Origin: Devosia yakushimensis
GTDB lineage: Bacteria; Pseudomonadota; Alphaproteobacteria; Rhizobiales; Devosiaceae
Assembly: GCF_030159855.1 (NCBI RefSeq)
Contig: NZ_BSNG01000003.1
Span: 1 to 64,000 of the forward strand
Length of the DNA: 64,000 nt
Direction of reading: 5' to 3'
Shown piece after piece: positions 48,459 through 57,409 of the stretch. The position numbers and the translations under genes were made by a program. Each line of letters opens with the position of its first letter. The stretch's first letter is position 1. A model generated the notes under the pieces. It was given only the letters and a program-made list of their open reading frames with translations, was not told the origin of the DNA and ran no database searches.

Positions 48459-51440
48459 CTAAACCGGCCGCAGGATGCGCCCGGCCATGCTCGCAGCCTC
48501 GGCGGCCTGCAATTCGGTGAGGCTACCGCCTTCCTCAAGCAGTGCATTGAGGCGATAGGGCGTGAGGCGCCGCGCCAATTCGCCGGTCAACCGCTGGTGG
48601 GTGACCTGCTCGGTCAGCTCGCGGCTGGCCGTACCCCTGGCGTAAAAGGCGCTGGAAAACCCCAGCAGCCTTGCGCCCAAATCGGCGTCGCCACTCAGCA
48701 CGGCCACCAGCGCCAGATGTTCGCTGGCCCGGACAATGGCCGCCGACCAGCCCAGCGCCCGGGCCTCGCGCAGGCTCTCCGAGGCGACCTGGGCCGCCTG
48801 TTCGACATTGCCCGCCGCCAGCAGATAGGAGGCCAGATTGGCCAGCCCCAGCGTCGCCTGGCGCCGATTGTGATCGCGCCCCTCCAGCATGAAGCGAATG
48901 CCGTCAATGGCGTTCTCCACCTCCCCGGCGCCGAAATCGAGCTCGGCCAGGGCGATCTGGGCGCTGGCCGTACCCCGGCTGTCCCCGACGCTGCGGCACA
49001 CCGCCATGGACCGGCCGATCATGGTCCGCGCCGCGGCAAAATCGCCGCCGAGATAGGCGGCCACCCCCTTGGAGCGCAGGCAATTGGCCAGCGGCTTGGT
49101 GGGGCCCAATGGCTCAAGCACGGCCAATGCATCGTCGAGATAGGGCAGCGACCTGGCGATTGTCTGCGGGGTCAGCAGCGCCGCTCCCGCCCGCGCCAGC
49201 GCTTCCCCCAGATCCAGGGGTCGCCCGGCCGAGCGGAACAATCCTATGGCCTGGTCGGCATAGGAAAAGCCCGATTGGTCGCCATGGGCGCTATTGGAGG
49301 TCCGCGCCAGGCAGAGACGCCCCACAATGGCAGGTGAACTCTGTTCGGTACGATGCGCCATTGCCGTTTCCACCCAGCGCCCGCGCTCGCGAAACAGCGA
49401 CAGCTCGTCCCACAGCCGCATGCTGTGTCCGGCCAGCTCCACGCCGAGCACGGCATCGCCATCGGCACCGAAAGCCCATTCCAGCGAAGCGCGCAGATTG
49501 TCGAGCTCAGGCTCGCACCGCGCCAGCCAGGTGACGCTGGGGGTTGCGGCCCAGCTTTCCCCGGCATCGGCAAAGCGATGGATCAGATATTCGGCGAGTT
49601 GGCGCTGCCGTCCCGCTTCGCCTTCCTCGCGCTGCTTGTCGAGCGCGTAGCGCCGCGTGGTCTCGAGCAGCCGGTAGCGCGGTTCGGCTTCCGACAGGTC
49701 AGCCGTGAGCAGGGATTTTTCGACCAATGAGGAAATCAGATCGAACATCTGGTGCTCGGCCACCGGCGCGCCGCCGATGACGCGGCTTGCCGAGGTCAGC
49801 GTACAGCCCCCGGCAAAGACGGAGAGGCGCCGCAACAAGGTCTGCTCCTCGGGCCGCAGCAGATCATAGCTCCAGTCGAGCATGGTCTGGAGCGTGCGGT
49901 GATGGGGCGGCGTCGCCTGGGCCGCGCCGCGCAGGGTGAGGAACGACTCGCTGAGATTGGCGGCCAGCCAATCGGGCCGCATCATCTTGAGCCGTCCCAC
50001 TGCCAGCTCGATCGCAAGGGGAATGCCATCAACCTGCTTGCAGATGCTGGCCACCGCGGGCGCGGTTGCCGCATCGAGCACGAAGCCCTCGATGGTGGCC
50101 GAGGCCCGATCGACGAATAATTGCACGGCGCTATAGTCGATGGCCGCATCGGGCGTGATCGCCTCGGTGCGGTCGGGAAAGGCCAGGCGCGGCACGCGAT
50201 AAAGGCTTTCCCCGCCCAGCGACAGGCTCTCCCGGCTGGTGGCCAGGATCGCGATGGCCGGGCAATTGCGCAGCAAGGCCTCGGCCAGCCGCGCCGAATT
50301 GGCCACCAGATGCTCGCAATTGTCGAAGATCAGCAGGGCTTCCTTCTGCGCGAGATAGGCAATAGCACTTTCCACCGCCGGCCGGTCGCCCGCGACGGGC
50401 ACGCCCAAGGCGCCACACAGCGCCTCCCCCACCAATTGCGGATCGGCAATGGAGGCAAATTCCACCAGCCATATTCCATCGGCATAGGAACCCACCAACC
50501 GAAACCCGGTATCGATGGCCAGCCGCGTCTTGCCGGCGCCCCCCGGTCCCGTCAGCGTCACCAGCCGATAGCGGCGCAGGCGCTCCAGCACCTCTTCCAC
50601 TTCATCGCCGCGCCCGACCAGACTATTCATCTGCCGCGGCAGATTATGCGCCCTATGGGTGCGGAACTGATCATGAAGGAATGGCGTCGGTCCGCCCAGC
50701 TCGGGCACCGATTCGGCCGATACCCGCAACAGGGCCTTGGTCTCCGCCGACGGCTCGACCGATAATTCCCGCGCCAGAATGGCCCGGCAGCGCTGATATT
50801 GCCGCACCGCCATGGCGCGCTTGCCGCTGGCCAGCAAGGCACGGATCAGGGCCCGGTGCCCTTCTTCGGCCAGCGGGTCGATTTCGATGAGGCGATTGGC
50901 GACCGGCTCGGCCTCGCTATGGCGCCCCGCCTGCGCATAGGCGCTCAGCAGCCATTCGAAGCGCCTGGTGGCAATGGCCTGCAGCTCGGCACGCCGTCCC
51001 TGCAGCCATTCCTGCGCCAGGGGATCGTGAATGCTGACGCCTTCCAGAAACTCCCCGCCATATTGCGCCACCGCCCGTTCCAGCTCCTCGATGGGGCTGT
51101 CGGGCGTGCAGCGTAGCAGGAAGGCTACATCGGAATGCACCGAACCTTCGGTGAAGGCCACGGTCTCGCGATCGATGGCAAGGACCTCATCGGCCGCATC
51201 GCCCAATGCCACCCGGATGACGGCCAGCGTCTGACGCAGGCTTTGATGGGCCTGTGCCTCGCTGCGCTCGCTCCACAGCAGCGCCCCGATTTCCTCCCGG
51301 CTGCCGCTTTGCCCACGGCGCAAGGCCAGCCAGGACAGCAGAATGCGGGCGCGTTTGAGCTTGAAAACCAGCGCGCGGCCATCCCCGGCCCGCGCCTCGA
51401 ACGGTCCCAAAAGCCGAAGATAAAGGTGCGGCGCGTGCAT
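48459..51440 (-). CDS. SARP/AfsR-like regulator: BTAD domain plus signal-transduction ATPase
   Basis: 993-residue regulator. Residues 1-100 form an OmpR-like winged helix (LYLRLLGPFEARAGDGRALV ... LKRARILLSWLALR), then the BTAD helical domain (to about 245; YGGEFLEGV, AQEWLQGRRAELQ, GHRALIRALLASGKRAMAVRQYQRCRAIL), then a STAND ATPase with P-loop LTGPGGAGKTRLAID and LLIFDNCEHLVA, and a long TPR-like C-terminal half. The layout is that of actinobacterial AfsR-type activators; similar proteins occur in some proteobacteria. Ligand and targets unknown; convergent with lysE. Confidence 0.9.
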   Translation of the reverse strand: MHAPHLYLRLLGPFEARAGDGRALVFKLKRARILLSWLALRRGQSGSREEIGALLWSERSEAQAHQSLRQTLAVIRVALGDAADEVLAIDRETVAFTEGSVHSDVAFLLRCTPDSPIEELERAVAQYGGEFLEGVSIHDPLAQEWLQGRRAELQAIATRRFEWLLSAYAQAGRHSEAEPVANRLIEIDPLAEEGHRALIRALLASGKRAMAVRQYQRCRAILARELSVEPSAETKALLRVSAESVPELGGPTPFLHDQFRTHRAHNLPRQMNSLVGRGDEVEEVLERLRRYRLVTLTGPGGAGKTRLAIDTGFRLVGSYADGIWLVEFASIADPQLVGEALCGALGVPVAGDRPAVESAIAYLAQKEALLIFDNCEHLVANSARLAEALLRNCPAIAILATSRESLSLGGESLYRVPRLAFPDRTEAITPDAAIDYSAVQLFVDRASATIEGFVLDAATAPAVASICKQVDGIPLAIELAVGRLKMMRPDWLAANLSESFLTLRGAAQATPPHHRTLQTMLDWSYDLLRPEEQTLLRRLSVFAGGCTLTSASRVIGGAPVAEHQMFDLISSLVEKSLLTADLSEAEPRYRLLETTRRYALDKQREEGEAGRQRQLAEYLIHRFADAGESWAATPSVTWLARCEPELDNLRASLEWAFGADGDAVLGVELAGHSMRLWDELSLFRERGRWVETAMAHRTEQSSPAIVGRLCLARTSNSAHGDQSGFSYADQAIGLFRSAGRPLDLGEALARAGAALLTPQTIARSLPYLDDALAVLEPLGPTKPLANCLRSKGVAAYLGGDFAAARTMIGRSMAVCRSVGDSRGTASAQIALAELDFGAGEVENAIDGIRFMLEGRDHNRRQATLGLANLASYLLAAGNVEQAAQVASESLREARALGWSAAIVRASEHLALVAVLSGDADLGARLLGFSSAFYARGTASRELTEQVTHQRLTGELARRLTPYRLNALLEEGGSLTELQAAEAASMAGRILRPV

Positions 51441-51539
51441 CTCTAGTGGCAGTTCCTGCGCTTTCTCAGAAAGAAGGCTAGCAGATACAATAAAAAATCA
51501 CGAGTAAATCACGCCTTTACTGTGCGGGCATCACGCCCT

Positions 51540-51733
51540 CATGACGATTAGTCCATATTCCCTCAATCAACGGGCACCGGACTTGCGGTGCTGAAGTCGG
51601 AATAGCGGCGCCGCCCCCGGCGCCCATCCATCGAGGGAGCGGCGCTTTCCGCCGCACATGGGTGCTGCTTCCTCGACCTGCCCTAAGTTGACCGCCGCTG
51701 AGCCCCCGCCCTTGGAGCGGGGGCGCTTTTTTT
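51540..51733 (+). ncRNA. Candidate small RNA ending in an orphan terminator
   Basis: The 362-base gap between the SARP gene (minus) and the next plus-strand gene holds no coding frame I can support, yet ends in a strong plus-strand terminator (GCCCCCGC-CCTTGGA-GCGGGGGC, then GC and seven Ts at 51702-51733). No plus-strand gene precedes it for 2.9 kb. Upstream are further stems (GCACCG-GACTTG-CGGTGC near 51573). A 150-190-base transcript is plausible; the 5' end is a guess and no promoter stands out. Confidence 0.35.
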
Positions 51734-51802
51734 CTGCCCGAATCGCCGGGATGGTAAATCTTTCGTAAATATGTAACTATCTCCCGGTCATTGCTCGGGG
51801 GT

Positions 51803-52282
51803 ATGTCGATGGCGGAGCTCAACACCCAGTTGGCGCGCGCGGTCAAGACCAGTGCGGTCTATGATCTTGTCACCTGTCTGCCGCTGGCCCTGCCGGGAAT
51901 AGCGGGCATCTACCTGACCATATTGGACGGGCTCAACGGCGCTATCGGGCTCAGCGGCCATGTGGGCGAATTGTCGCCGCTGGCCATGATGTTCATCAAT
52001 TTCCTGGGCTCGCTGATTTCGATCTGGGCGGTATTGCGCCTGATCAATCCCAGCTGGGCCAATGGGCTGACCGATGTGGTCGTGCGCGCCTTCTTCTCCA
52101 TCGCCATGCTCAACGCCATCTTCAACGGCGTGCCGGGGCTGATCGGCGTGCTCTGGGTGTGCGAACTGGCGTTGCTGCTGGTCCAGGCCTATCTGGTGCA
52201 CCGCGTCTGGCGCCTCGAACACGCTACCGCGATACGCACCGCGCCCAGTCCAGGCTTCCAGGCTCACGCCCCGGCCGAATAA
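51803..52282 (+). CDS. Hypothetical membrane protein, four helices
   Basis: 159 residues with four hydrophobic segments (about 23-44, 62-84, 95-115 and 118-140). No family recognised. Start uncertain between two ATGs two codons apart, preceded by GGGGG. Probably its own unit. Confidence 0.7.
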   Translation: MSMAELNTQLARAVKTSAVYDLVTCLPLALPGIAGIYLTILDGLNGAIGLSGHVGELSPLAMMFINFLGSLISIWAVLRLINPSWANGLTDVVVRAFFSIAMLNAIFNGVPGLIGVLWVCELALLLVQAYLVHRVWRLEHATAIRTAPSPGFQAHAPAE

Positions 52283-52457
52283 TAATCGGCTGATTCCACC
52301 GGCATTCGCCGATTGCGGACCCTTTGTTGGATAACAGAGGCCGGGTTCAGTTCGCCTTCCACAAGCATCGGCGCCAGCATGTGATGGCAGCCGCGCTTGA
52401 CCTGTCCGGCGAAAGGCGGCAGAGCCTTTACCGCCAAGGCCGCGACGGAGACCCGCA

Positions 52458-52664
52458 ATGACCGATCTTGTCGAGCGCCTGGAAGCGCTGGAAACGCGCA
52501 TTGCCTTCCAGGACCAGACCATCGAGGAACTCAACGCCACCATCACCGCACAATGGCGGGTGATCGATGGCCTGACGCGCAAGCTGACCACGCTCGAGGA
52601 ACAGGTCCGCTCGGGCACCCATATTGCCGACCCGAGCGCCGAGCCCCCGCCGCCGCATTATTGA
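52458..52664 (+). CDS. slyX: SlyX family protein
   Basis: 68-residue coiled coil with the SlyX features LVERLEALETRIAFQDQTIEELN and the C-terminal PPPPHY. SlyX function is unknown although conserved in proteobacteria. A hydrolase gene follows after 25 bases. Confidence 0.92.
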   Translation: MTDLVERLEALETRIAFQDQTIEELNATITAQWRVIDGLTRKLTTLEEQVRSGTHIADPSAEPPPPHY

Positions 52665-52689
52665 GCCGTCCGCCCGAGGGGAACCAGAC

Positions 52690-53493
52690 ATGACATTTGC
52701 CGATGACGAGCTGCTCGCCTTTGCCGAGCATGGCGCAGCGCCATTGCCCCCAGCCGTGACCCGGGGCCACGTGTCGCACGATGGCGCACGCATCTGGTAC
52801 GCGACTTACGGCACCGGCATTCCGGTGCTGCTATTGCATGGCGGCCTCGGACATTCGGGCAATTGGGGCCATCAGGTTCCCGCCCTGATCGAGGCCGGCT
52901 ACCAGCCCATTCTCATTGACAGCCGTGGCCATGGTCGCAGCACGCGCGACGAGCGGCCCTATAGCTATCAATTGATGGCGTCCGACGTGCTGGCCGTGCT
53001 CGACCATCTGAGCATCGCCCGCGCCGCGGTGATCGGCTGGAGCGATGGCGCCTGCATCGGCATGGTATTGGCCAGCCAGGCGCCCGAACGCGTGGCTGGC
53101 CTGTTCTTTTTCGGCTGCAACATGGACCCCAGCGGCACCAATGTCGAGATCGCCGCCAGCCCCCTGCTCGATCGTTGCTTCGGCCGCCACGGCAAAGACT
53201 ATGCAGCGCTCTCGGCCACCCCGGACCAGTTCGAGCCGTTCACCAAGGCCGTTGGCCGCATGATGGCGAGCGAACCCAATTACTCGGCAGCCGATCTGGC
53301 CGCCATCGCGGTTCCGGTGGTGATCGTGCAAAGCGAGCACGACGAATTCATCAAGCCCGAGCATGCGCGCTATCTCGCCGAAACCATCCCCGGCGCAACA
53401 CTGCTCGAACTCAAGGGCGTCAGCCATTTCGCCCCGCTCCAGCGCCCGGCGCAGTTCAATGGCGCGGTATTGGATTTTTTGACTGGGCTTTAG
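52690..53493 (+). CDS. Alpha/beta hydrolase
   Basis: 267-residue alpha/beta hydrolase: PVLLLHGGLGHSGNW (oxyanion region), LIDSRGHGRST, nucleophile elbow VIGWSDGACIGMV, which has Asp in place of the usual Ser (GWSDG places Ser one residue earlier in GxSxG as G-W-S-D-G), acid in VIVQSEHDEFI and His in LKGVSHFAPL. Start at MTFADDELL with GAGGGGAACC upstream. Substrate unknown. Convergent with pntB. Confidence 0.88.
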   Translation: MTFADDELLAFAEHGAAPLPPAVTRGHVSHDGARIWYATYGTGIPVLLLHGGLGHSGNWGHQVPALIEAGYQPILIDSRGHGRSTRDERPYSYQLMASDVLAVLDHLSIARAAVIGWSDGACIGMVLASQAPERVAGLFFFGCNMDPSGTNVEIAASPLLDRCFGRHGKDYAALSATPDQFEPFTKAVGRMMASEPNYSAADLAAIAVPVVIVQSEHDEFIKPEHARYLAETIPGATLLELKGVSHFAPLQRPAQFNGAVLDFLTGL

Positions 53494-53520
53494 GCCCGTT
53501 GAGGGGATACTCCGATCCCC

Positions 53521-54924
53521 TCAATGCCCCAGCGATTTGACGATATCCTCGGTCACCTTCTTGGCGTCGCCGAACAGCATCATGGTATTATCGCGGAAGA
53601 ACAATTCGTTCTGCACCCCGGCATAACCCGCCGCCATGCCGCGCTTGATGAACAGCACGGTGCCGGCATCCTCGACATTGAGCACGGGCATGCCATAGAT
53701 CGGCGAGGTCTTGTCGGTCTTGGCCGCCGGATTGGTCACGTCATTGGCGCCGATCACGAAGGCGACGTCCGACTGGGCGAATTCGGAATTGATATCTTCC
53801 AGCTCGAACACTTCGTCATAGGGCACATTGGCTTCGGCCAGCAGCACATTCATATGCCCCGGCATACGACCGGCCACCGGGTGGATGGCATATTTGACGG
53901 TGACGCCTTCCTTCTTGAGCAGGTCGGCCATTTCGCGCAGCGCATGCTGGGCCTGGGCCACGGCCATGCCATAGCCGGGCACGATGATGACCTTGCCGGC
54001 ATTTTTCATGAGGAATGCCGCGTCTTCGGCAGCACCCTGCTTGACAGGCCGGTCATCCTCGGCGGCGGCCGCCGCGCTGCTATCGGCGCCGAACCCGCCC
54101 AGGATCACCGAAATGAAGCTGCGGTTCATCGCCTTGCACATGATGTAGCTCAGGATCGCGCCCGACGAGCCCACCAAGGCGCCGGTGATGATCAGCGCCG
54201 TATTGCCCAGCGTGAAGCCGATGCCGGCAGCGGCCCAGCCCGAATAGGAATTGAGCATCGACACCACGACGGGCATGTCGGCCCCGCCAATGGGGATGAT
54301 CATCAGTCCGCCCAGCACCAACGCCAGGATCGTGGTGAGCCAGAACAGCCACGGATTGCCCGTGACGACGAAGGCCCAGACGAGCCCGATCAGCACCAGG
54401 CCCATGGCGATATGGATGGCATGCCGCGCCGGCAGGATGATCGGCTTGCCGCTCATATTGCCGTTGAGCTTGGCAAAGGCGATGACCGAGCCGGTAAATG
54501 TGAAGGCGCCGATAGCGACGCCCAGGCTCATTTCCACCAGCGCCTGCGGATGGATGGCCCCCACAGCGCCAATGCCGAAAGCCTCGGGCGCATAAAGCGC
54601 CGCCGCTGCCACAAAGACCGCAGCCAGGCCCACCAGCGAGTGGAAGGCCGCCACCAATTGCGGCATGTCGGTCATCTTGACCGTGCGGGCCATGTAGGCG
54701 CCGATGCCGCCACCAATGCCCAGCCCGCCAATGATCAGAAGCCAGCTGATCCAATCGGACGGAGCCGCGACGGCGAGCGTGGTGAGGATGGCAATGCCCA
54801 TGCCCACCATGCCCTGGAGATTGCCCTGGCGGGCCGTACGCGGGCTCGATAGCCCCCGCAGCGCCAGGATGAACAGCACCCCGGCCAAAAGATAGAGCAG
54901 CGCAGCGATATCGGCAGAGATCAT
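53521..54924 (-). CDS. pntB: NAD(P) transhydrogenase subunit beta
   Basis: 467-residue inner-membrane subunit with about nine helices and the C-terminal NADP(H)-binding domain III (VIIVPGYGMAVAQAQHALREMADLL, AIHPVAGRMPGHMNVLLAEA, VIGANDVTNPAA, KRGMAAGYAGVQN). Proton-driven transhydrogenase that makes NADPH from NADH. Last gene of the pnt operon. An acidic/Ala-rich linker (ADSSAAAAAEDDRP) precedes domain III. Confidence 0.97.
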   Translation of the reverse strand: MISADIAALLYLLAGVLFILALRGLSSPRTARQGNLQGMVGMGIAILTTLAVAAPSDWISWLLIIGGLGIGGGIGAYMARTVKMTDMPQLVAAFHSLVGLAAVFVAAAALYAPEAFGIGAVGAIHPQALVEMSLGVAIGAFTFTGSVIAFAKLNGNMSGKPIILPARHAIHIAMGLVLIGLVWAFVVTGNPWLFWLTTILALVLGGLMIIPIGGADMPVVVSMLNSYSGWAAAGIGFTLGNTALIITGALVGSSGAILSYIMCKAMNRSFISVILGGFGADSSAAAAAEDDRPVKQGAAEDAAFLMKNAGKVIIVPGYGMAVAQAQHALREMADLLKKEGVTVKYAIHPVAGRMPGHMNVLLAEANVPYDEVFELEDINSEFAQSDVAFVIGANDVTNPAAKTDKTSPIYGMPVLNVEDAGTVLFIKRGMAAGYAGVQNELFFRDNTMMLFGDAKKVTEDIVKSLGH

Positions 54925-54929
54925 CGGGC

Positions 54930-55292
54930 TCAGCCCTTCTTCTTGTACATGGCCAGCATCCGCTGGGTGACGAGGAATCCGCCAAAGATATTGACTGATG
55001 CAAAGACCAGGGCGATGAAGCCGAAGAGCTTGGAAATCCAGCTGGCGTCAGCCGCCAGATGCACGCCCACCGCCAGCAATGCCCCGACCACGATCACCGA
55101 GGAAATAGCATTGGTGACGCTCATCAATGGGGTATGCAGCGCCGGGGTCACCGACCAGACCACGAAATAGCCCACAAAGATCGCCAGCACGAAAATGGCC
55201 AGGCGGAAGGTAAAGGGATCGATCGCCCCGCCCAGCGCGCCATGCGCCACCGCCGCGATCACATCCGCGCCCTGTTCTGCCGTCGCTTCCAT
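54930..55292 (-). CDS. pntA2: NAD(P) transhydrogenase subunit alpha 2 (membrane part)
   Basis: 120 residues, three or four membrane helices: FRLAIFVLAIFVGYFVVWSV, TPALHTPLMSVTNAISSVIVVGALL, and the C-terminal GGFLVTQRMLAMYKKK. In the alphaproteobacterial three-gene version of the enzyme this part of PntA is a separate protein. It starts one base after the pntA1 stop; pntB follows after 5 bases. Confidence 0.96.
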   Translation of the reverse strand: MEATAEQGADVIAAVAHGALGGAIDPFTFRLAIFVLAIFVGYFVVWSVTPALHTPLMSVTNAISSVIVVGALLAVGVHLAADASWISKLFGFIALVFASVNIFGGFLVTQRMLAMYKKKG

Positions 55293-56993
55293 TTACTTGG
55301 CCTCCTTGGGAGCCGCGGCTTTCCTGGCCGCGGGCTTATGGTCTTCCACATGCTCGCCGGGCTTGGCGCTCGGCTTGCGCGTGCCGCGCTTGGCCGCCGG
55401 CTTGGGCGCAGCGGCGGCCGAATGGTCCGCCTCGTGATCCTTGGGAGCCGCTGCCGGTTTTTTGGCACGCACCTGCTTGGCGGCCGTGTGGTCCTCGACA
55501 TGCTCGGCAGGCTTTGCCGCAGCCTTGCGCGCCGGACGCTTGGCCGGGGCATGATCCTCGACATGTTCAGCAGGCTTGGTCGCCGGCTTGGCCGTGCCGC
55601 TGCGGCGGGCCACCGGCGCCTTGGCGGCAGCGTGATCTTCCACATGCTCTGCCGGCTTGGCCGCGGCCTTGCGGACCGGGCGTTTGGCGGGGGCGTGATC
55701 CTCGACATGTTCGGCGGGCTTGGTCGCCGGCTTGGCCGTGCCGCTGCGGCGGGCCACCGGCGCCTTGGCGGCGGCATGGTCTTCGACATGCTCAGCCGGT
55801 TTGGCCGTTTTTGCTGCCGGCTTCTGCTTGGCGGCCGAATGATCTTCCACATGCGCCGCCGGCGTCGCGGCAAAGCTCGGATGCACCACCGCGCCATCGC
55901 GCGTCAGCATGGTCGCCTTGACCAGTTCGTCATCCCAATTGATCGCCAGCACCTTGCCCTTGGCATCGATCAGCGTGGTGACGAAAGCCAAGAGGTTCCG
56001 CGCATAAAGCTGGCTGGCCGTGGTGGGGATGCGCCCCTGCACGTTAGTGTAACCGATGATCTTGACGCCGTTATGCTCGACGACCTTGCCTGGCTGGGTC
56101 AGTTCGACATTGCCGCCGCGTTCGGCCGCGAGGTCAACGATCACCGAACCGGGCGCCATGGATTCCACCATGGCCTTGGTGATCAGAAGCGGCGCCGGAC
56201 GCCCCGGGATCAACGCAGTGGTGATGACGATATCCTGCTTGGCGATATGGCTGGCGGTGAGCTCGGCCTGCTTGGCCTGATATTCGGCCGACATCTGCTT
56301 GGCATAGCCGCCCGCGGTTTCGGCCTGCTTGAATTCCTCGTCCTCGACGGCGACGAACTTGCCACCCAGGCTTTCCACCTGCTCCTTGGCCGCCGGACGC
56401 ACATCGGTAGCCGAAACCACAGCGCCCAGCCGCTTGGCGGTGGCAATGGCCTGTAGCCCTGCAACCCCCGCGCCCATGACGAAAGCCTTGGCCGGCCGCA
56501 CCGTACCAGCCGCCGTCATCATCATCGGCAGCGCCCGGTCGAACTCGGCCGCCGCTTCGATTACGCCTTGGTAGCCGGCCAGGTTCGCCTGGCTCGAGAG
56601 AATGTCCATCACCTGCGCGCGGGTAATGCGCGGCATGAATTCCATGGCAATGGCGGTGACACCCACCTTGGCCAGCGCCGCCACATCCTTGTCATTGCCA
56701 TAGGGGTCGAGCGCCCCGATCACTAGGGCACCCTTGGCAACGCCAGCCAGCCCGGCAGCGGCAGGCCGCCGCACGGTCAGCACGATTTCGGCATCCTTGA
56801 GCGCCGCATCGGCAGTGGCCACCAGGGTCGCACCGGCCGCGACATAATCGGCATCGAGAATGCGCGAGCCGAGCCCAGCCCCCTTCTCCACCGTCACGCT
56901 GCCCCCCAGACCCACGAGCTTGGCCACGGTTTCTGGCGTGGCCGCAACGCGGTTCTCACCCTCGAAGCGTTCACGGACGATGGCGATCTTCAT
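55293..56993 (-). CDS. pntA1: NAD(P) transhydrogenase subunit alpha 1, with a repetitive C-terminal tail
   Basis: NAD(H)-binding domain I protein of the three-subunit transhydrogenase. Residues 1-375 are a complete PntAA (MKIAIVRERFEGENRVAATP, MEFMPRITRAQVMDILSSQA, VMGAGVAGLQAIATAKRLGA, VIVDLAAERGGNVELT). Family proteins end there at roughly 375-400. Here the frame continues for about 190 residues of low complexity rich in Ala, Lys, Pro, His: seven HVEDH pentapeptides and one degenerate copy (DHEADH), separated by basic linkers (RSGTAKPATKPA, AAKRGTRKPSAK). Two adjacent 48-residue units differ by one residue. The frame is unbroken and pntA2 begins at once after it. Confidence 0.95.
   Translation of the reverse strand: MKIAIVRERFEGENRVAATPETVAKLVGLGGSVTVEKGAGLGSRILDADYVAAGATLVATADAALKDAEIVLTVRRPAAAGLAGVAKGALVIGALDPYGNDKDVAALAKVGVTAIAMEFMPRITRAQVMDILSSQANLAGYQGVIEAAAEFDRALPMMMTAAGTVRPAKAFVMGAGVAGLQAIATAKRLGAVVSATDVRPAAKEQVESLGGKFVAVEDEEFKQAETAGGYAKQMSAEYQAKQAELTASHIAKQDIVITTALIPGRPAPLLITKAMVESMAPGSVIVDLAAERGGNVELTQPGKVVEHNGVKIIGYTNVQGRIPTTASQLYARNLLAFVTTLIDAKGKVLAINWDDELVKATMLTRDGAVVHPSFAATPAAHVEDHSAAKQKPAAKTAKPAEHVEDHAAAKAPVARRSGTAKPATKPAEHVEDHAPAKRPVRKAAAKPAEHVEDHAAAKAPVARRSGTAKPATKPAEHVEDHAPAKRPARKAAAKPAEHVEDHTAAKQVRAKKPAAAPKDHEADHSAAAAPKPAAKRGTRKPSAKPGEHVEDHKPAARKAAAPKEAK
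55512..55799 (-). repeat. Tandem 144-base repeat coding for the PntA1 tail
   Basis: Two consecutive 144-base units encode residues 399-446 and 447-494 of PntA1. The proteins differ at one position; the DNA has several silent differences, so the duplication is not brand new and the amino-acid sequence seems conserved. Shorter related units flank it on both sides. Confidence 0.9.
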
Positions 56994-57111
56994 GCGGTGC
57001 CTCCTGCGGCGGCAGGGCGCGGAAAGCGCACTGCGGGGTGCGACGATATAGCGGCGCCGGGCAATCGTCCGGCGCAGTGATCAACTGCCGGGGACCGGCC
57101 CCGCAATTCTG

Positions 57112-57354
57112 CTATTTCTTGGACAGGATGCCCATGATGGGCGGCACGACGAAGCTGGCCAGGATCAGCACCAGGCCCAGCACCGGCTGGTCCGCGATAA
57201 TGGCGAAATAGAGCCCCACCATCATGATGGCGATGCCCAGAATGGTATATTTGGTGACCGTGACGAAGCCGCTATAGGTGGCCTCGTGCTGGGCATAATC
57301 CATCGGGGATTCTTCGCGCAGGGGCGGAAGCGGTTCGTGCTTGCTGGCTGCCAT
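57112..57354 (-). CDS. aa3-type cytochrome c oxidase subunit IV
   Basis: 80-residue protein with an N-terminal soluble part (MDYAQHEATYSGFVTVTKYT) and two hydrophobic segments (TILGIAIMMVGLYFAII and VLGLVLILASFVVPPIMGIL). The YAQHEATYSGF motif is the hallmark of the bacterial aa3 oxidase subunit IV (COX4_pro_2). Genes of this type are commonly found near pnt in alphaproteobacteria. Same strand as pepF and pnt, 118 bases before pntA1. Confidence 0.88.
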   Translation of the reverse strand: MAASKHEPLPPLREESPMDYAQHEATYSGFVTVTKYTILGIAIMMVGLYFAIIADQPVLGLVLILASFVVPPIMGILSKK

Positions 57355-57409
57355 GGTGGTCCTCAAATAGTCCAGTCGTCTCAAACTCGGATGCGCCGGC
57401 TAAGGCGCA

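Noticed and set aside
51655..51690. Minus-strand resemblance to the SRP RNA tip (AGGTCGAGGAAGCAGC)
   Set aside because: Three bases of the conserved asymmetric loop and GGAA tetraloop are missing and the flanks do not fold into the SRP helix.
55512..55799. Regular repeats resembling a CRISPR array
   Set aside because: The repeats are in frame inside pntA1, have 144-base periodicity with coding constraint, and no variable spacers or cas genes.
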